A stretch of DNA of 64,000 bases from JANMJD01 sp963828405 (GCA_963828405.1 CAWHEG010000031.1:1116001-1180000); one strand, 5' to 3'; shown: positions 36,780 through 45,862, counted from the first letter of the stretch. The notes: generated by a model not told the origin, from the letters alone. Translations and numbers: made by a program.

Positions 36780-37781
36780 GTGACGGGCGCGTTGGCGGAA
36801 CGGTTGGCGAGGTGGTCGCCACGTCGCTACGGGCTGCGCCCGACGCCGCTGCATCGTCTGGACCGCTTCTCGGCGGCGATCGGGCGCGAGGTGTGGATCA
36901 AACGCGACGACCTGATCAGCGTCGGTGTCGGCGGCAACAAGATCCGCAAGCTCGGCTACCTCGTCGCCGACGCCCTGGCACAGAGGGCCGACCACCTCGT
37001 CACCGTCGGGGCGGGGCAGTCGAACCACGCCCGGTGCGTCGCCGCCGTGGCGGCGATGGAGGGGCTCGGCTGCGACCTCGTGCTCGGTGGCCCCCGCGAC
37101 GCTCCGGTGGTCGGCAACCTGCTGCTCGATCGCCTGTTCGGCGCCGAGGTCCACTTCCCCGGCACCGACGACTGGGAGGCGCTGGAAGGCGAATCCGCGG
37201 CCGTCGCCGAGTCGTTGCGTGGCCGCGGGCGACGCCCCTACGTGATGCCGATCGGGGGCTCCACGCCGGTGGGGGCCCTCGGATTCGTCGAGGCGTTCCT
37301 CGAGTTGAGTGAGCAACTCGCCGAGTCGGGCGTTGCGCCGACGGCGATCGTCCATGCCACCTCGTCGGGTGGTACCCAGGCCGGCCTGGCGATCGGTGCC
37401 GCCGTCACCGGGTCGACCGCGGCCATCGTCGGCGTCGGGGTGGCCAAGACGGCCCGTCACCTCGAGGGCGAGATCGTCGAGATCGCCGCGGGTTGCTGCG
37501 ACCTGCTGTCGATCTCGCCGGCCGGGCTGCAGGTCGCCGTCACCGACGGCTTCCGCGGCCCGGCCTACGGCGAATCGACGCCGGGATCGACCGACGCGCT
37601 GCTCCTCCTCGCCCGCCGGGAGGGGATCATCGTCGACCCGGTGTACACGGCCAAGGCGCTGCACGCCGTGGTCGAGGCATCCGACGGTGTGCTCGGAGCC
37701 GGGCCGGTGGTGTTCTGGCACACCGGCGGGCTCCCGGCGGTCTTCGCCCCCGAACTTGCCGCCCACCTGCTCCGACGGTGA
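36780..37781 (+). CDS. PLP-dependent D-cysteine desulfhydrase / ACC deaminase family
   Basis: 333 residues from GTG 36780. Fold II PLP enzyme: Lys in GGNKIRKLGYL, then GAGQSNHARCVAAVAAM and HATSSGGTQAGL, which shape the phosphate and substrate pockets. The sequence is of the D-cysteine desulfhydrase/ACC deaminase family; the two cannot be told apart without the substrate-specific residues aligned. Cytoplasmic. Divergent from kup with a roughly 195-base gap in which no clear promoter was seen. Confidence 0.88.
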   Translation: MTGALAERLARWSPRRYGLRPTPLHRLDRFSAAIGREVWIKRDDLISVGVGGNKIRKLGYLVADALAQRADHLVTVGAGQSNHARCVAAVAAMEGLGCDLVLGGPRDAPVVGNLLLDRLFGAEVHFPGTDDWEALEGESAAVAESLRGRGRRPYVMPIGGSTPVGALGFVEAFLELSEQLAESGVAPTAIVHATSSGGTQAGLAIGAAVTGSTAAIVGVGVAKTARHLEGEIVEIAAGCCDLLSISPAGLQVAVTDGFRGPAYGESTPGSTDALLLLARREGIIVDPVYTAKALHAVVEASDGVLGAGPVVFWHTGGLPAVFAPELAAHLLRR

Positions 37782-37818
37782 CCCGCCGCCGCGCCGGCAG
37801 GCACGACGTCGCCGCGGG

Positions 37819-38769
37819 TCAGCTGGTGAGGCGGTCGAGCTCGATCGCGATCACCGCATCGGCGTCGACGTCCGTGCAGATGGTCACCGCCGGTCGGCCG
37901 ATCCACGGCCGGCGGTGTTCGGAGACGACGCGGGCGGCGAGCGTCTTGCCCCGGGCGACGCCGTGCCCGCAATCGACGCGCACGGGATGCGATTCGGTGG
38001 TGAAGTGCTCGGGGGCGAGCAGGTAGCTGATCGCCGTCGAGTCGTGGACGTAGATCCCGTCGGGGCCGCCGTTGGACCGGGTGAACTCGAGGTAGTGCGG
38101 CACGATCCGGCTGAGGTGGCGGGCCCGCGGGTTGTCGATCGCCTCGATCAGCGCCAGCGTCGCCGCCGGCATCACGGTCCGCTGCGTGACGTCGAGGCCG
38201 CACATCACCACCGGGCAGGCCGCCCCGAACACCACGTCGGCCGCGTCGGGATCGTTGAGCACGTTGGCCTCGGCCGCCGGTGAGGCGTTGCCGTCGACGA
38301 AGGCGGCCCCGCCCATCAGGACGATGCCGGCGAGGGCCGCGGCGAGGCGCGGCTCGAGGATCAGCGCCAGTGCGATGTTCGTCAGCGGACCGATGGGGAC
38401 GAGCGTGATCTCGCCGGGCGCGGCGATCACCGTGTCGATGATGAAGTGGGCGGCGTCGACGGCCACCGGTCGCCCCGTCGGCGGGGGCAGCGCGGTGTCA
38501 CCCTGGCCGTCGGCGCCGTGGACGAAGTCGGCCGGTCCACGGAAGTCGCCGGCCAGCGGTCGGGCGACCCCGCGGGCGACCGGGATGTCGGTGCGGCCGG
38601 CGATCTCGAGCAGGCGGAGGGCGTTGGCCGTGCAGGTGTCGACGTCACAGTTGCCGTAGACGGTGGTCAGGCCGACCACGTCGAGCTCGGGGGAGGCGAG
38701 CGCGTAGAAGATCGCCATCGCGTCGTCGATCCCCGGATCGGTGTCGATGACGATCTTGCGCGGTGTCAT
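37819..38769 (-). CDS. Nucleoside hydrolase (IUNH family)
   Basis: 316 residues from ATG 38769 (GTG 38778 is possible). The N-terminal IDTDPGIDDAMAI is the diagnostic calcium-binding motif of inosine-uridine nucleoside N-ribohydrolases; GPLTNIALAL and NVLNDPDAADVVF provide further ribose and metal contacts. It hydrolyses nucleosides to base and ribose in salvage or in catabolism of unusual nucleosides. Convergent with the PLP gene; the 37-base gap is unremarkable. Confidence 0.9.
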   Translation of the reverse strand: MTPRKIVIDTDPGIDDAMAIFYALASPELDVVGLTTVYGNCDVDTCTANALRLLEIAGRTDIPVARGVARPLAGDFRGPADFVHGADGQGDTALPPPTGRPVAVDAAHFIIDTVIAAPGEITLVPIGPLTNIALALILEPRLAAALAGIVLMGGAAFVDGNASPAAEANVLNDPDAADVVFGAACPVVMCGLDVTQRTVMPAATLALIEAIDNPRARHLSRIVPHYLEFTRSNGGPDGIYVHDSTAISYLLAPEHFTTESHPVRVDCGHGVARGKTLAARVVSEHRRPWIGRPAVTICTDVDADAVIAIELDRLTS

Positions 38770-38854
38770 CGCCGACACCGTAGGACCTCACGCGCCGGTG
38801 CCGCCGCGCAGGCGGCGGCACCCGGCCGGGTGAGAGAGCCGGGGGGTGGCGTGG

Positions 38855-39259
38855 TCAGCACCCGAGCACGCGCAATCCGAGCGACCGCGCCGCCTGGCCC
38901 TGGCGCAGATCGAACGTGACGAACCCGAGCGACTCGATCATCAGTCGCTGCGCCGAGGCCAGATGGAGCGCGTCGAGCGATCGGGCACCGAGCGTCTCGG
39001 CGATCGATGCGGCCGCTGTGGCGACGGCAGCGTCGCAGGTCATCAGGGCCATGGCATCGAAGTCGCCCTCCGCGGCGCGCAGCGCAGCCCGGCGCTCCCC
39101 GCCGTCGAGCAGCCTGGCGAGGTTCCGCCGGACCTCGACGACCGTGATCCAACTGGTCACCAGGACGGGATCGGACTGCAGGAGGAGCATCGCCGAGTCG
39201 GAATCCGGCTCGTCGACGTAGCGCTTGATGAGCGCGCTCGAATCGACGTAGAGCGTCAT
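38855..39259 (-). CDS. vapC: VapC-type PIN-domain toxin
   Basis: 134 residues. PIN ribonuclease acidic residues Asp6 (YVDSSALIK), Glu42 (VVEVRR), Asp96 (SLDALHLA) and Asp117 (VTFDLRQ) all occur in the right order, so it should be active on RNA. It follows the antitoxin with an ATGA overlap. Targets cannot be predicted. Confidence 0.9.
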   Translation of the reverse strand: MTLYVDSSALIKRYVDEPDSDSAMLLLQSDPVLVTSWITVVEVRRNLARLLDGGERRAALRAAEGDFDAMALMTCDAAVATAAASIAETLGARSLDALHLASAQRLMIESLGFVTFDLRQGQAARSLGLRVLGC

Positions 39260-39516
39260 TCGTCGCGGTCTTCCGTGAGGACGTCGAGGACCCGTCGCCG
39301 GGCTCGAAACCTTTCGGTGGGGGCGAGCCCGGGGGTGCCCGGCGGCCGGCGGATCCAGCCCTCATCGATGCCCAGCTGCATCCGCCCCTGCCCGGCGAGC
39401 GGGCAGATCATCACCTTGGGTTGGCCGCGGTCGGTCACCCGGATGGTCTCACCAGCTGCCGCTCGATCGAGGTACTCGGACAGATGCTGCTTGAGCTCTC
39501 GAACACCCACATCCAT
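39256..39516 (-). CDS. vapB: Phd/YefM-type antitoxin (VapB partner)
   Basis: 86 residues. MDVGVRELKQHLSEYLDRAAAGETIRVTDRGQPKVMI is the Phd/YefM DNA-binding and dimerisation half; the C-terminal half (GIDEGWIRRPPGTPGLAP) is the flexible toxin-neutralising tail. Pairs with vapC through a four-base overlap. Half-sites around the start codon suggest autoregulation. Confidence 0.9.
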   Translation of the reverse strand: MDVGVRELKQHLSEYLDRAAAGETIRVTDRGQPKVMICPLAGQGRMQLGIDEGWIRRPPGTPGLAPTERFRARRRVLDVLTEDRDE

Positions 39517-39545
39517 GTGGACACTTTATCCGTTGATGTGGATAC
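39507..39545. promoter_or_regulatory. Operator candidate for the VapBC pair
   Basis: CCACAT-CC-ATGTGG (39507-39520) is a perfect inverted repeat spanning the antitoxin start, and a further ATGTGG copy follows: ATGTGGACAC (39515) and ATGTGGATAC (39536) form a direct repeat 21 bases (two helical turns) apart. TATCC-N8-GGATA (39527-39544) is also symmetric. Binding by the VapB dimer is inferred. Confidence 0.5.
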
Positions 39546-39718
39546 ATCGACGACCGCCGACCGGCTCGGCAAGGACGGTTGTGGCGAGCGTGCTGCCGAC
39601 GGGGCCGACGCCCGGTGGGCGCATTCGTCGGCGTGCCGAGGGTTTCGCCATCATGGGGAGGACCCAACCGGGTCGAGGAGGAGGGTCCCGTGCCGCCCGG
39701 TCGTGGACAGCAGCCGAC

Positions 39719-40996
39719 ATGACGGCGACCACACCGCGCGTCGTCCCGGCTCAGCTGCGTTCGACGCGCGAGTACCGGGCCTTCCTCGGTCTGGCGATGG
39801 CCTCGGCGGCCATCTCGATCGACCTGCTCCTCCCCGCGTTCGGCGAGATGCGGCGTCACTTCGGCCTGGCCGACTCGTCGCCGGCGACCGCCGGGCTGAT
39901 CACCACCTTCTTGGTCGGGATGGGGCTCGGTCCCCTGCCGTTCGGCGTGTTCAGCGACCGTTTCGGGCGACGCAGCACGCTGCGCTACGCCTGCGCGCTG
40001 TTCGTCGTGTCGGCCGTCGCCTGTGCGTTCGCGCCCTCGCTCATGCTCATGAAGGTCGCCCGGTTCTCCTGGGGGTTCGGGGCGGCGGGTCTCCGGGTGG
40101 CGTCGACTGCGATGATCCGCGACCGCCACTCCGGCGCGTCGATGGCCCGCGAGGTGGCGTTCGCGATGACGGTGTTCATGCTCGTGCCGATCTTCGCCCC
40201 GGTGTTCGGGGCGGGGCTGATCGAGATCCTGCCGTGGCGGAGCGTGTTCGTGACGTGTGCCCTGTTCGGTGTCGTCCTGGCCGCCTGGTCGACGAGGATC
40301 GGTGAGACACTGCCCCACGACCACCGCCAGCCGTTCGACCTCCGCCAGATCCCGCGGGCGGCATCGGCGATCGTCGGCAGCCGCCCGGCCCTCGCCTACA
40401 CCCTGGCGATGATCCCCCTGTTCGGGGTGTTCTCGTCCTACCTCGCCTCCTCGGAGCGGGTGGTCGGCGACGTGTTCGACCGGCCGGGCTGGTTCCCCTA
40501 CGTCTTCGGCGTCAGCGCCGTCCTGATGGGCGCCGCCTCGCTGGCCAGCGGACACAACGTGCAGCGGATCGGCCTCCAGCGCCTGATCCTCGGGGCGTCG
40601 ATCTGCTACGCGGTGGCCAGCGCCGCGGTGCTCGCCCTGTCACGGGCGACCGACGGGCGACCGGGGTTCTGGATCTACTTCGCCCTGTTCGGCGTCGTGC
40701 TCGTCTGCCACAACGTGATGATCCCCAACATGAACGCCGCGGCGATGATGCCGGTCGGACATGTCGCCGGGACGGCTGCGGCGATCATGGCGATGCTCGC
40801 CACGGCCGGCGGTGCGGTCATCGGCTCGCGGATCGACGCCGGCTTCGACGGCACGGTCGGGCCGGTCAGCGCCGCCTTCCTGATCTCGGCTCTTGTCGTC
40901 CTGGCTCTCGCCTGGTGGGCACACCCGACCGCCGGGGGGCGTCGCCCGGCAGCGGCCACACCGGGCGGAGATCATCGCCGCCCCGACGCACGGTAG
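39719..40996 (+). CDS. MFS transporter, Bcr/CflA (DHA1) type
   Basis: 425 residues from ATG 39719. Twelve hydrophobic segments; the motif-A region GPLPFGVFSDRFGRRSTLRYAC after helix 2 and the DHA1 pattern SIDLLLPAFGEMRRHF of Bcr/CflA/drug-resistance exporters. Predicted to be proton-coupled export of a small molecule such as an antibiotic or sulfonamide-like compound; substrate unknown. Frame extends upstream to 38846 antisense to vapBC, which was dismissed. Confidence 0.87.
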   Translation: MTATTPRVVPAQLRSTREYRAFLGLAMASAAISIDLLLPAFGEMRRHFGLADSSPATAGLITTFLVGMGLGPLPFGVFSDRFGRRSTLRYACALFVVSAVACAFAPSLMLMKVARFSWGFGAAGLRVASTAMIRDRHSGASMAREVAFAMTVFMLVPIFAPVFGAGLIEILPWRSVFVTCALFGVVLAAWSTRIGETLPHDHRQPFDLRQIPRAASAIVGSRPALAYTLAMIPLFGVFSSYLASSERVVGDVFDRPGWFPYVFGVSAVLMGAASLASGHNVQRIGLQRLILGASICYAVASAAVLALSRATDGRPGFWIYFALFGVVLVCHNVMIPNMNAAAMMPVGHVAGTAAAIMAMLATAGGAVIGSRIDAGFDGTVGPVSAAFLISALVVLALAWWAHPTAGGRRPAAATPGGDHRRPDAR

Positions 40997-41007
40997 GGTC
41001 TGGCGGG

Positions 41008-41421
41008 ATGACCGACATGAACGAGTTCAACCAGAACCTGATCGCCGAGTTCCGCGCCAACGGCGGCGTCGTCGGCGGGCCGTTCGCCCAGGCACCACTG
41101 ATCCTGATCACCCACACCGGCGCCAAGTCGGGCATCCGACGGACGTCGCCGCTCGTCTACAGCCGCGCCGGCGACGCGATCGTGCTCATCGCCTCCAAGG
41201 GCGGGGCGCCGACCCACCCCCACTGGTATCTCAACATGATCGCCAACCCGCGGGTGACCGTGGAACTGCCGGACGAGACGTTCGAGGCATCGGTGCGCGA
41301 GGCGCACGGCGAGGAGCGGGCTCGCCTGTTCCGCGCCCAGGCCGATCTGATGCCCAACTTCGACGAGTACGCGGCGTCCACCGATCGGGAGATCCCCGTG
41401 CTCGTGCTCGAACGGATCTGA
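41008..41421 (+). CDS. Deazaflavin-dependent nitroreductase family protein (Ddn-like)
   Basis: 137 residues from ATG 41008. Split beta-barrel FDOR fold with LILITHTGAKSGIRRTSPLVY and GGAPTHPHWYLNMIANPRVTVEL, diagnostic of Ddn/AclJ family proteins that bind F420H2. The reaction is unassigned. Its presence, with the F420-associated zincin at 9163-10275, indicates that the organism makes F420. It begins 12 bases after the MFS gene, probably the same transcript. Confidence 0.87.
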   Translation: MTDMNEFNQNLIAEFRANGGVVGGPFAQAPLILITHTGAKSGIRRTSPLVYSRAGDAIVLIASKGGAPTHPHWYLNMIANPRVTVELPDETFEASVREAHGEERARLFRAQADLMPNFDEYAASTDREIPVLVLERI

Positions 41422-41503
41422 CCGCCGCTACCGGAACCCGGCCGTCCGAGCCGATCCCGACCGGCGCCAACCGCCGCCGGCGCAGCGCCTACGCTCGGCC
41501 GCC

Positions 41504-42250
41504 ATGATCGAATCGGTGATCGAACTGGCCACACCCGACGGTGTCCAGGCCGTGCTCGCCAAACGGCCCGACCGGCACGGGCCGTTCCCGGCGGTCGTCA
41601 TGTTCCACGACGGCCCCGGGGTGCGGGAGGCGACGCACGAGGTGATGCGGCGCATCGCGGTCGAGGGGTACTACGTGGTGTGCCCCGACCGCTACCACCG
41701 CTTCGGCCGCCATCTGCACGTCGACCCGGCCGACATCGCCGGCGAGCAGGGCGACGTGGTGCGCCAGCAGATGTGGAAGTGGCTGATGGGCACCTCCGAG
41801 GACCAGGTGGCCGCCGACCTCGCCGCCCTGCTCGGCCATCTCGCCGATGACGAGGTGGTGATCGACGGCCCGATGGGTTGCATCGGCTACTGCATCGGCG
41901 CCCGCTCGGTGCTGCGCTCGCTGCGCGACCATCCCGAGACGTTCGCCGCCGGGGTCACGTTCCACCCGTCGTTCTGCGTCACGGCGGACGACGACTCACC
42001 GCACCACGTCGTCGAGACGTTCAGCGGTGAGCTGTACGTGGCGATCGGCTCGGCCGACCAGCTGCAGTCGGTGGCGATGAACCAGCCGTTCCTCGACGCG
42101 GTCAACGCGATGAGCGGTGGTCGGGGGCTGGCCGAGATCCATGAGGGAGCCGACCACGGGTTCTCGGTCCCCGGCCCGGCATACCAGGCTCGAGCCGCCG
42201 ACCGCTCGTACCGGATGGCGCTGGCCCTCTTCGATCGCACCCTCGGCTGA
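41504..42250 (+). CDS. Dienelactone hydrolase family protein
   Basis: 248 residues. Nucleophile elbow GYCIGAR with Cys as nucleophile, as in dienelactone hydrolases, plus acidic and His residues in IGSADQLQS and HEGADHGFSVPG. The FHDGPGVREATHEVMRRIAVEGY segment is typical. It may hydrolyse dienelactones or other cyclic esters, which suits an organism degrading aromatics, but no partner genes are adjacent. First of three consecutive alpha/beta-hydrolase genes. Confidence 0.87.
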   Translation: MIESVIELATPDGVQAVLAKRPDRHGPFPAVVMFHDGPGVREATHEVMRRIAVEGYYVVCPDRYHRFGRHLHVDPADIAGEQGDVVRQQMWKWLMGTSEDQVAADLAALLGHLADDEVVIDGPMGCIGYCIGARSVLRSLRDHPETFAAGVTFHPSFCVTADDDSPHHVVETFSGELYVAIGSADQLQSVAMNQPFLDAVNAMSGGRGLAEIHEGADHGFSVPGPAYQARAADRSYRMALALFDRTLG

Positions 42251-42262
42251 CGGCGACATCCG

Positions 42263-43165
42263 ATGACATTCCCGGGGGCCCGCCCACCCGACCGTTCGCG
42301 GCGGCTCGACGCCAACGGGGTGGGGATCGCCACCTACGAATGGGGCGATCCGCTGGGGCCAGCGCTGTTCTGCGTGCACGGCGGGTTCGACTTCGCCCGC
42401 ACCTTCGACGTCTTCGCCCCGCTGCTGGCCGATGCGGGTTGGCGGGTCGTGTCGTGGGACCAACGCGGTCACGGTGACAGCGACCAGGTACCGCTGCATT
42501 CGTGGGACGCGGATCTGCGCGACGCCGCCTGCGTCATCGGCCAGGTCACCGACGAGCCCGCCGTCGTGGTCGGGCACTCGAAGGGGGGCGCGCTGATGCT
42601 CCACCTCGCCGAGGCCCAGCCCCATCGCTTCTCCCACATGATCAACCTCGACGGTGTGCCGTCGAGACGTCGGATGCCCGATGTCGCCGACCACGAGCGG
42701 AGCCGGTCGCTCGCCGGGGAGCTCGAGACGTGGCTCGACCACCGCCGGTCCCTCGGCGACCGGCGGCGCCGGCCGGGAACCGTTGCCGAGCTCGCCCGCC
42801 GTCGCGGCCGGATGAATCCCCGGCTGTCACACGAGTGGCTCGAGTACCTCGTGAGCGTCGGCGGCCGGGAGGACGAGGACGGCTGGCGATGGAAGATCGA
42901 CTCGTCGATGCGCTTCGGTGGCTTCGGGCCCTGGCGCCCCGAGTGGGCGATCCTCCGCCTGCCGGCGCTGACCATCCCGTTCCTCGCCGTGCTGGCCAGC
43001 GAGCTCGAGGAAATGGGGTGGGGCACCTCACCCGCCGACCTCGAACCGTTCATGGCGCCGCTCGGCCGGGCGGTGGTCCTGGCCGATACCGGGCACTTCC
43101 TCCACATCGAACGGCCGCAACTCGTGGCGCGGATGGTCATCGACTTCGTCGAGGAGCACTCCTGA
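42263..43165 (+). CDS. Alpha/beta hydrolase
   Basis: 300 residues. FCVHGGFDFARTFD, WDQRGHGDSD, nucleophile elbow GHSKGGAL and a C-terminal DTGHFLHIE give a complete Ser-Asp/Glu-His arrangement. The arginine-rich middle (GDRRRRPGTVAELARRRG) is a lid. Twelve bases after the previous hydrolase and overlapping the next by TGATG. Substrate unknown. Confidence 0.85.
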   Translation: MTFPGARPPDRSRRLDANGVGIATYEWGDPLGPALFCVHGGFDFARTFDVFAPLLADAGWRVVSWDQRGHGDSDQVPLHSWDADLRDAACVIGQVTDEPAVVVGHSKGGALMLHLAEAQPHRFSHMINLDGVPSRRRMPDVADHERSRSLAGELETWLDHRRSLGDRRRRPGTVAELARRRGRMNPRLSHEWLEYLVSVGGREDEDGWRWKIDSSMRFGGFGPWRPEWAILRLPALTIPFLAVLASELEEMGWGTSPADLEPFMAPLGRAVVLADTGHFLHIERPQLVARMVIDFVEEHS

Positions 43166-43824
43166 TGGTCACCATGCTGCGCCATCATCAGGTGGAGCTC
43201 GCCCTCCACGAGCTTCGCCCCGGCACCGGGCGCCCACTGCTCCTGCTCCACGGCCTCGGCTCGCGCACCCCGGCCGGCGCCCCGGCGTGGGCCGGAGGGT
43301 GGCGTGGGCCGGTCGTCGGACTCGACTTCACCGGCCACGGCCTGTCGAGCGTCCCTCCCGGCGGGGGTTACTCGGCCGAGCTGCTGATGGCCGACGCCGA
43401 CACCGTGCTCGCCCACCTCGGCCCGTGCACCGTCGTCGGCCAGGGGCTCGGCGCCTACATCGCCCTGCTCATCGCCGGTGCCCGACCGACGCTGGTGCGC
43501 GGGGCCGTGCTCACCGACGGATCGGGGATCTCGGGCGGCGTGGCGGGCCCCTCGTCGGGCCTGGTCATCGAGACTGTCGCAGGAGCAGGAACCGCCCCGG
43601 ATCCGTGGGCCCGCGTCGACCTCGGTCGGGATCCCCGTCCCGCCGACTACGCCATCTCGTTCCTCCGCCAGGCGATCATCCTGTCGGGGCTGACGAATCC
43701 CGTGGCGGTCTGCGCCCGCTGGCGCCCGGGCTGGCTGGCCGCCGTTGCCGACGATCCCGCCGTCGTCGACACCACGATCGAGGCCGCGCTGGCGCTCTAC
43801 GGCGCCGAACCGGCGGCGCGTTAG
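43165..43824 (+). CDS. Alpha/beta-hydrolase-like protein lacking the nucleophile
   Basis: 219 residues from ATG 43165 overlapping the previous stop (TGATG). LLLLHGLGSRTP and VVGLDFTGHG are family-like, but the nucleophile elbow reads G92-Q-G94-L-G96, with glycine where the catalytic serine should be, and no His is found near the C-terminus. It is about 60 residues shorter than usual. It therefore appears to be a catalytically inactive or rewired partner of the upstream hydrolase. Alternatively it represents decay of a duplicate. Confidence 0.7.
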   Translation: MVTMLRHHQVELALHELRPGTGRPLLLLHGLGSRTPAGAPAWAGGWRGPVVGLDFTGHGLSSVPPGGGYSAELLMADADTVLAHLGPCTVVGQGLGAYIALLIAGARPTLVRGAVLTDGSGISGGVAGPSSGLVIETVAGAGTAPDPWARVDLGRDPRPADYAISFLRQAIILSGLTNPVAVCARWRPGWLAAVADDPAVVDTTIEAALALYGAEPAAR

Positions 43825-44834
43825 GAGACCGGCACCGCCGTCGTCGCCGCCGGCGCCGGCGAGGCCAGCCGTTGGCTGGTGATCTCGATGTGGTGGTTGA
43901 TCATCCAGGCGTTCAGCTGGTCCGGCTCGGCCTCACCGCGGAGGAACTTGGCCATCGCCCGCTCACCCCAGCTGCGCGGCCGGTCCGGCTGGAACGCACC
44001 GGAATCGGCGAGGCGGAGCAGCGCGTCGCGCCGGGCGTCGCCCGCCGGCCCGACCCCGCCGGCGACCGTCTCGCGCATGAACTGCCAGGCGTCGTCGGTG
44101 GGCCAGCGCAGCCCGTTGCCGCGGGCATGGGTCAGTCCGGCCTCGAGCAGAGGGTGGCGGTTGGCGTAGTCGCCGAGCCCCAGCGGCGTGCCGAGATCGC
44201 CCAGCTCGTCGAGGGTTCGGGCGATGGCGAGTTCGCGTCGTTCGAAGCGCACCCACTCGCCGCGACGGCCGAGGGACGCCATCGCCGGCGCCGAGCCGGC
44301 GGCGACGGTGATCGAAGCCCAGGGGCCGTTCTCGGCGAGCAGGCGTACGAGCGTGCCGATCGAGCCGGTCGTCGGGTCGTCGGCCTGGTCGAGCACGATG
44401 TGGATCCGATCACGGGCGGTCCTGGTCGCCGCCGAAGCGAGCACCATCGCCTGCTGGAGGCGCTCGCGCGCGCCCAGGCTGAGGACCCGCAGGCGGAGCA
44501 CGATCGTCGAGTCGGCCTGCGATGCCCACGCCCCGACTTCCCGCAGGGCGAGCGGGTCGTCGTCGATCGAGATCACCGGCCGGCAGGCAGCCCCCGACTC
44601 CACCAGCGGCCCGAAGAACGAGTCGACGGAGCGCAGCAGCTCGCGACGGCGGTCGGCGCGCAGGTCGATCGCCAACGAGTGGTCGTGGAGTCGGAGTCGG
44701 GACGCCCGCACCCCGATCTGGGCGACGTCCTCGTTGTCGAACACGACGAGCGGCATCAGGCCCGGTCGCGGTTGGCTTCTCGCAATGGCCAGGAGACAGG
44801 TCGGATCTGCTCTGACGATCGGGATGTAGTACAC
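43821..44834 (-). CDS. Beta-family protein (resembling bacteriophage P4 Beta)
   Basis: 337 residues from GTG 44834. The N-terminal YYIPIVRADPTCLLAIARSQPRPGLMPLVVF and the following FDNEDVAQIGVRA and VISIDDDPLAL pattern resemble the phage P4 Beta-protein family (YxPIxR...PLxE), known as part of the gop-beta-cII phage module. C-terminal half contains LTHARGNGLRWPTDDAWQFM and RSWGERAMAKFLRGE. It is single here, without a toxin or CI-like neighbour, and convergent with the hydrolase-like gene, overlapping its stop by four bases. Function unknown; family recognition is by pattern memory only. Confidence 0.5.
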   Translation of the reverse strand: MYYIPIVRADPTCLLAIARSQPRPGLMPLVVFDNEDVAQIGVRASRLRLHDHSLAIDLRADRRRELLRSVDSFFGPLVESGAACRPVISIDDDPLALREVGAWASQADSTIVLRLRVLSLGARERLQQAMVLASAATRTARDRIHIVLDQADDPTTGSIGTLVRLLAENGPWASITVAAGSAPAMASLGRRGEWVRFERRELAIARTLDELGDLGTPLGLGDYANRHPLLEAGLTHARGNGLRWPTDDAWQFMRETVAGGVGPAGDARRDALLRLADSGAFQPDRPRSWGERAMAKFLRGEAEPDQLNAWMINHHIEITSQRLASPAPAATTAVPVS

Positions 44835-45219
44835 GTTTCGGCCCCGCCCTCGGTCTGCCCAACCCTGCTGTCGATCAACTGTCAAGAATCCACCAAGACC
44901 ATCGCTCGTCGGCGCTCGGCCACTCCTGACCGTGGGGAACTTAACACGGACAATCAAGCAACAGTCTGTCAGTCCACAAGGAAATACGGAGAGCGAGAAT
45001 CCTGATCCTGCCGATGCGGAGACCGTGCTCGGGAACTGGCCGCGACGCCTAGCGTGAGGGGCCCTCGGGACGGGTTCTCGGCCTGGGAGGGCATCCGGCC
45101 CGACACGCGGCCTCAGCGCAGGTTGCCAAGGAGAGGTATCATCGGCCAACGTCCCAACGACGAGTACGAGCGGAATCGGTCGAGTCGCTGGGCTTCCATA
45201 TCGACGGGGGTGCGGGGAC
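44835..45219. other. Intergenic region between the Beta-family gene and doxX
   Basis: 385 bases of divergent promoter region with a noticeably lower GC stretch (about 44880-45010, for example ACAATCAAGCAACAGTCTGTC) than the surroundings. No tRNA, repeat or convincing short gene was seen in it. It probably contains promoters for both flanking genes and may mark an insertion junction. Confidence 0.6.
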
Positions 45220-45852
45220 ATGCTCGAGCAGGATGCAGCAGCTGTGGAAACCACGGGCGGCGGGGAGGGCGACGCATCGTCCTGGCCCCAGCGAGTTGTC
45301 GGTGGTCCGCTGAACTCGGCCGATCTCGCCGCCGTCGCCCTGCGACTGGCCTTCGGTCTCATCCTGTTCGCCCAGGGGATGAGCAAGGTCGTCAGCTGGT
45401 CGTTCTTCGGGCCGAAGCAGAGCACCCGGGAGTTGGCCGACGGTTTCATCACCCTGATCGGGTACGACCACGCCTACTTCCTGTCGTGCGTGCTGACGGC
45501 GACGGAGCTGGTCGGTGGCGCCCTGCTCGTCCTCGGTCTGCTGACCTCACTCGGCGCCGCCGCCTACATCGGGATCATGTTCCAGTTCGTCAGCCTGCAG
45601 TGGGCGTCGGGCATGTTCGGGAACGCCGAGGCCCCGGGCTTTTCGCAGAACCTCGGCATGCTATGCGTGGGGGCGGCGATCGCCTACCTCGGACCCGGCC
45701 ATCTCTCGCTTGACGGGGCGTTTCGGTTGCAGCTTCGCGGACTCAGATGGGGGACGGCGGCACTCGTCGTCGGCTTGACCGTCGGTGCCATCGTCGTCGG
45801 CTTCTTCGGACCCGGCCTGTTTGCGGCGCCACCTCCACCGCCCGGCCCCTGA
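45220..45852 (+). CDS. DoxX family membrane protein
   Basis: 210 residues. Four membrane helices with the DoxX pattern RLAFGLILFAQGMSKVV, FITLIGY, ATELVGGALLVLGLLTSLGAA and LGMLCVGAAIAYLGPG. Members occur in thiol/quinone redox complexes of the membrane, but the specific partner is absent here. The proline-rich C-terminus (APPPPPGP) is unusual. ATG 45220 follows GGGGACATG. Convergent with the surface-protein gene 10 bases downstream. Confidence 0.85.
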   Translation: MLEQDAAAVETTGGGEGDASSWPQRVVGGPLNSADLAAVALRLAFGLILFAQGMSKVVSWSFFGPKQSTRELADGFITLIGYDHAYFLSCVLTATELVGGALLVLGLLTSLGAAAYIGIMFQFVSLQWASGMFGNAEAPGFSQNLGMLCVGAAIAYLGPGHLSLDGAFRLQLRGLRWGTAALVVGLTVGAIVVGFFGPGLFAAPPPPPGP

Positions 45853-45862
45853 GGCCCGTTCG

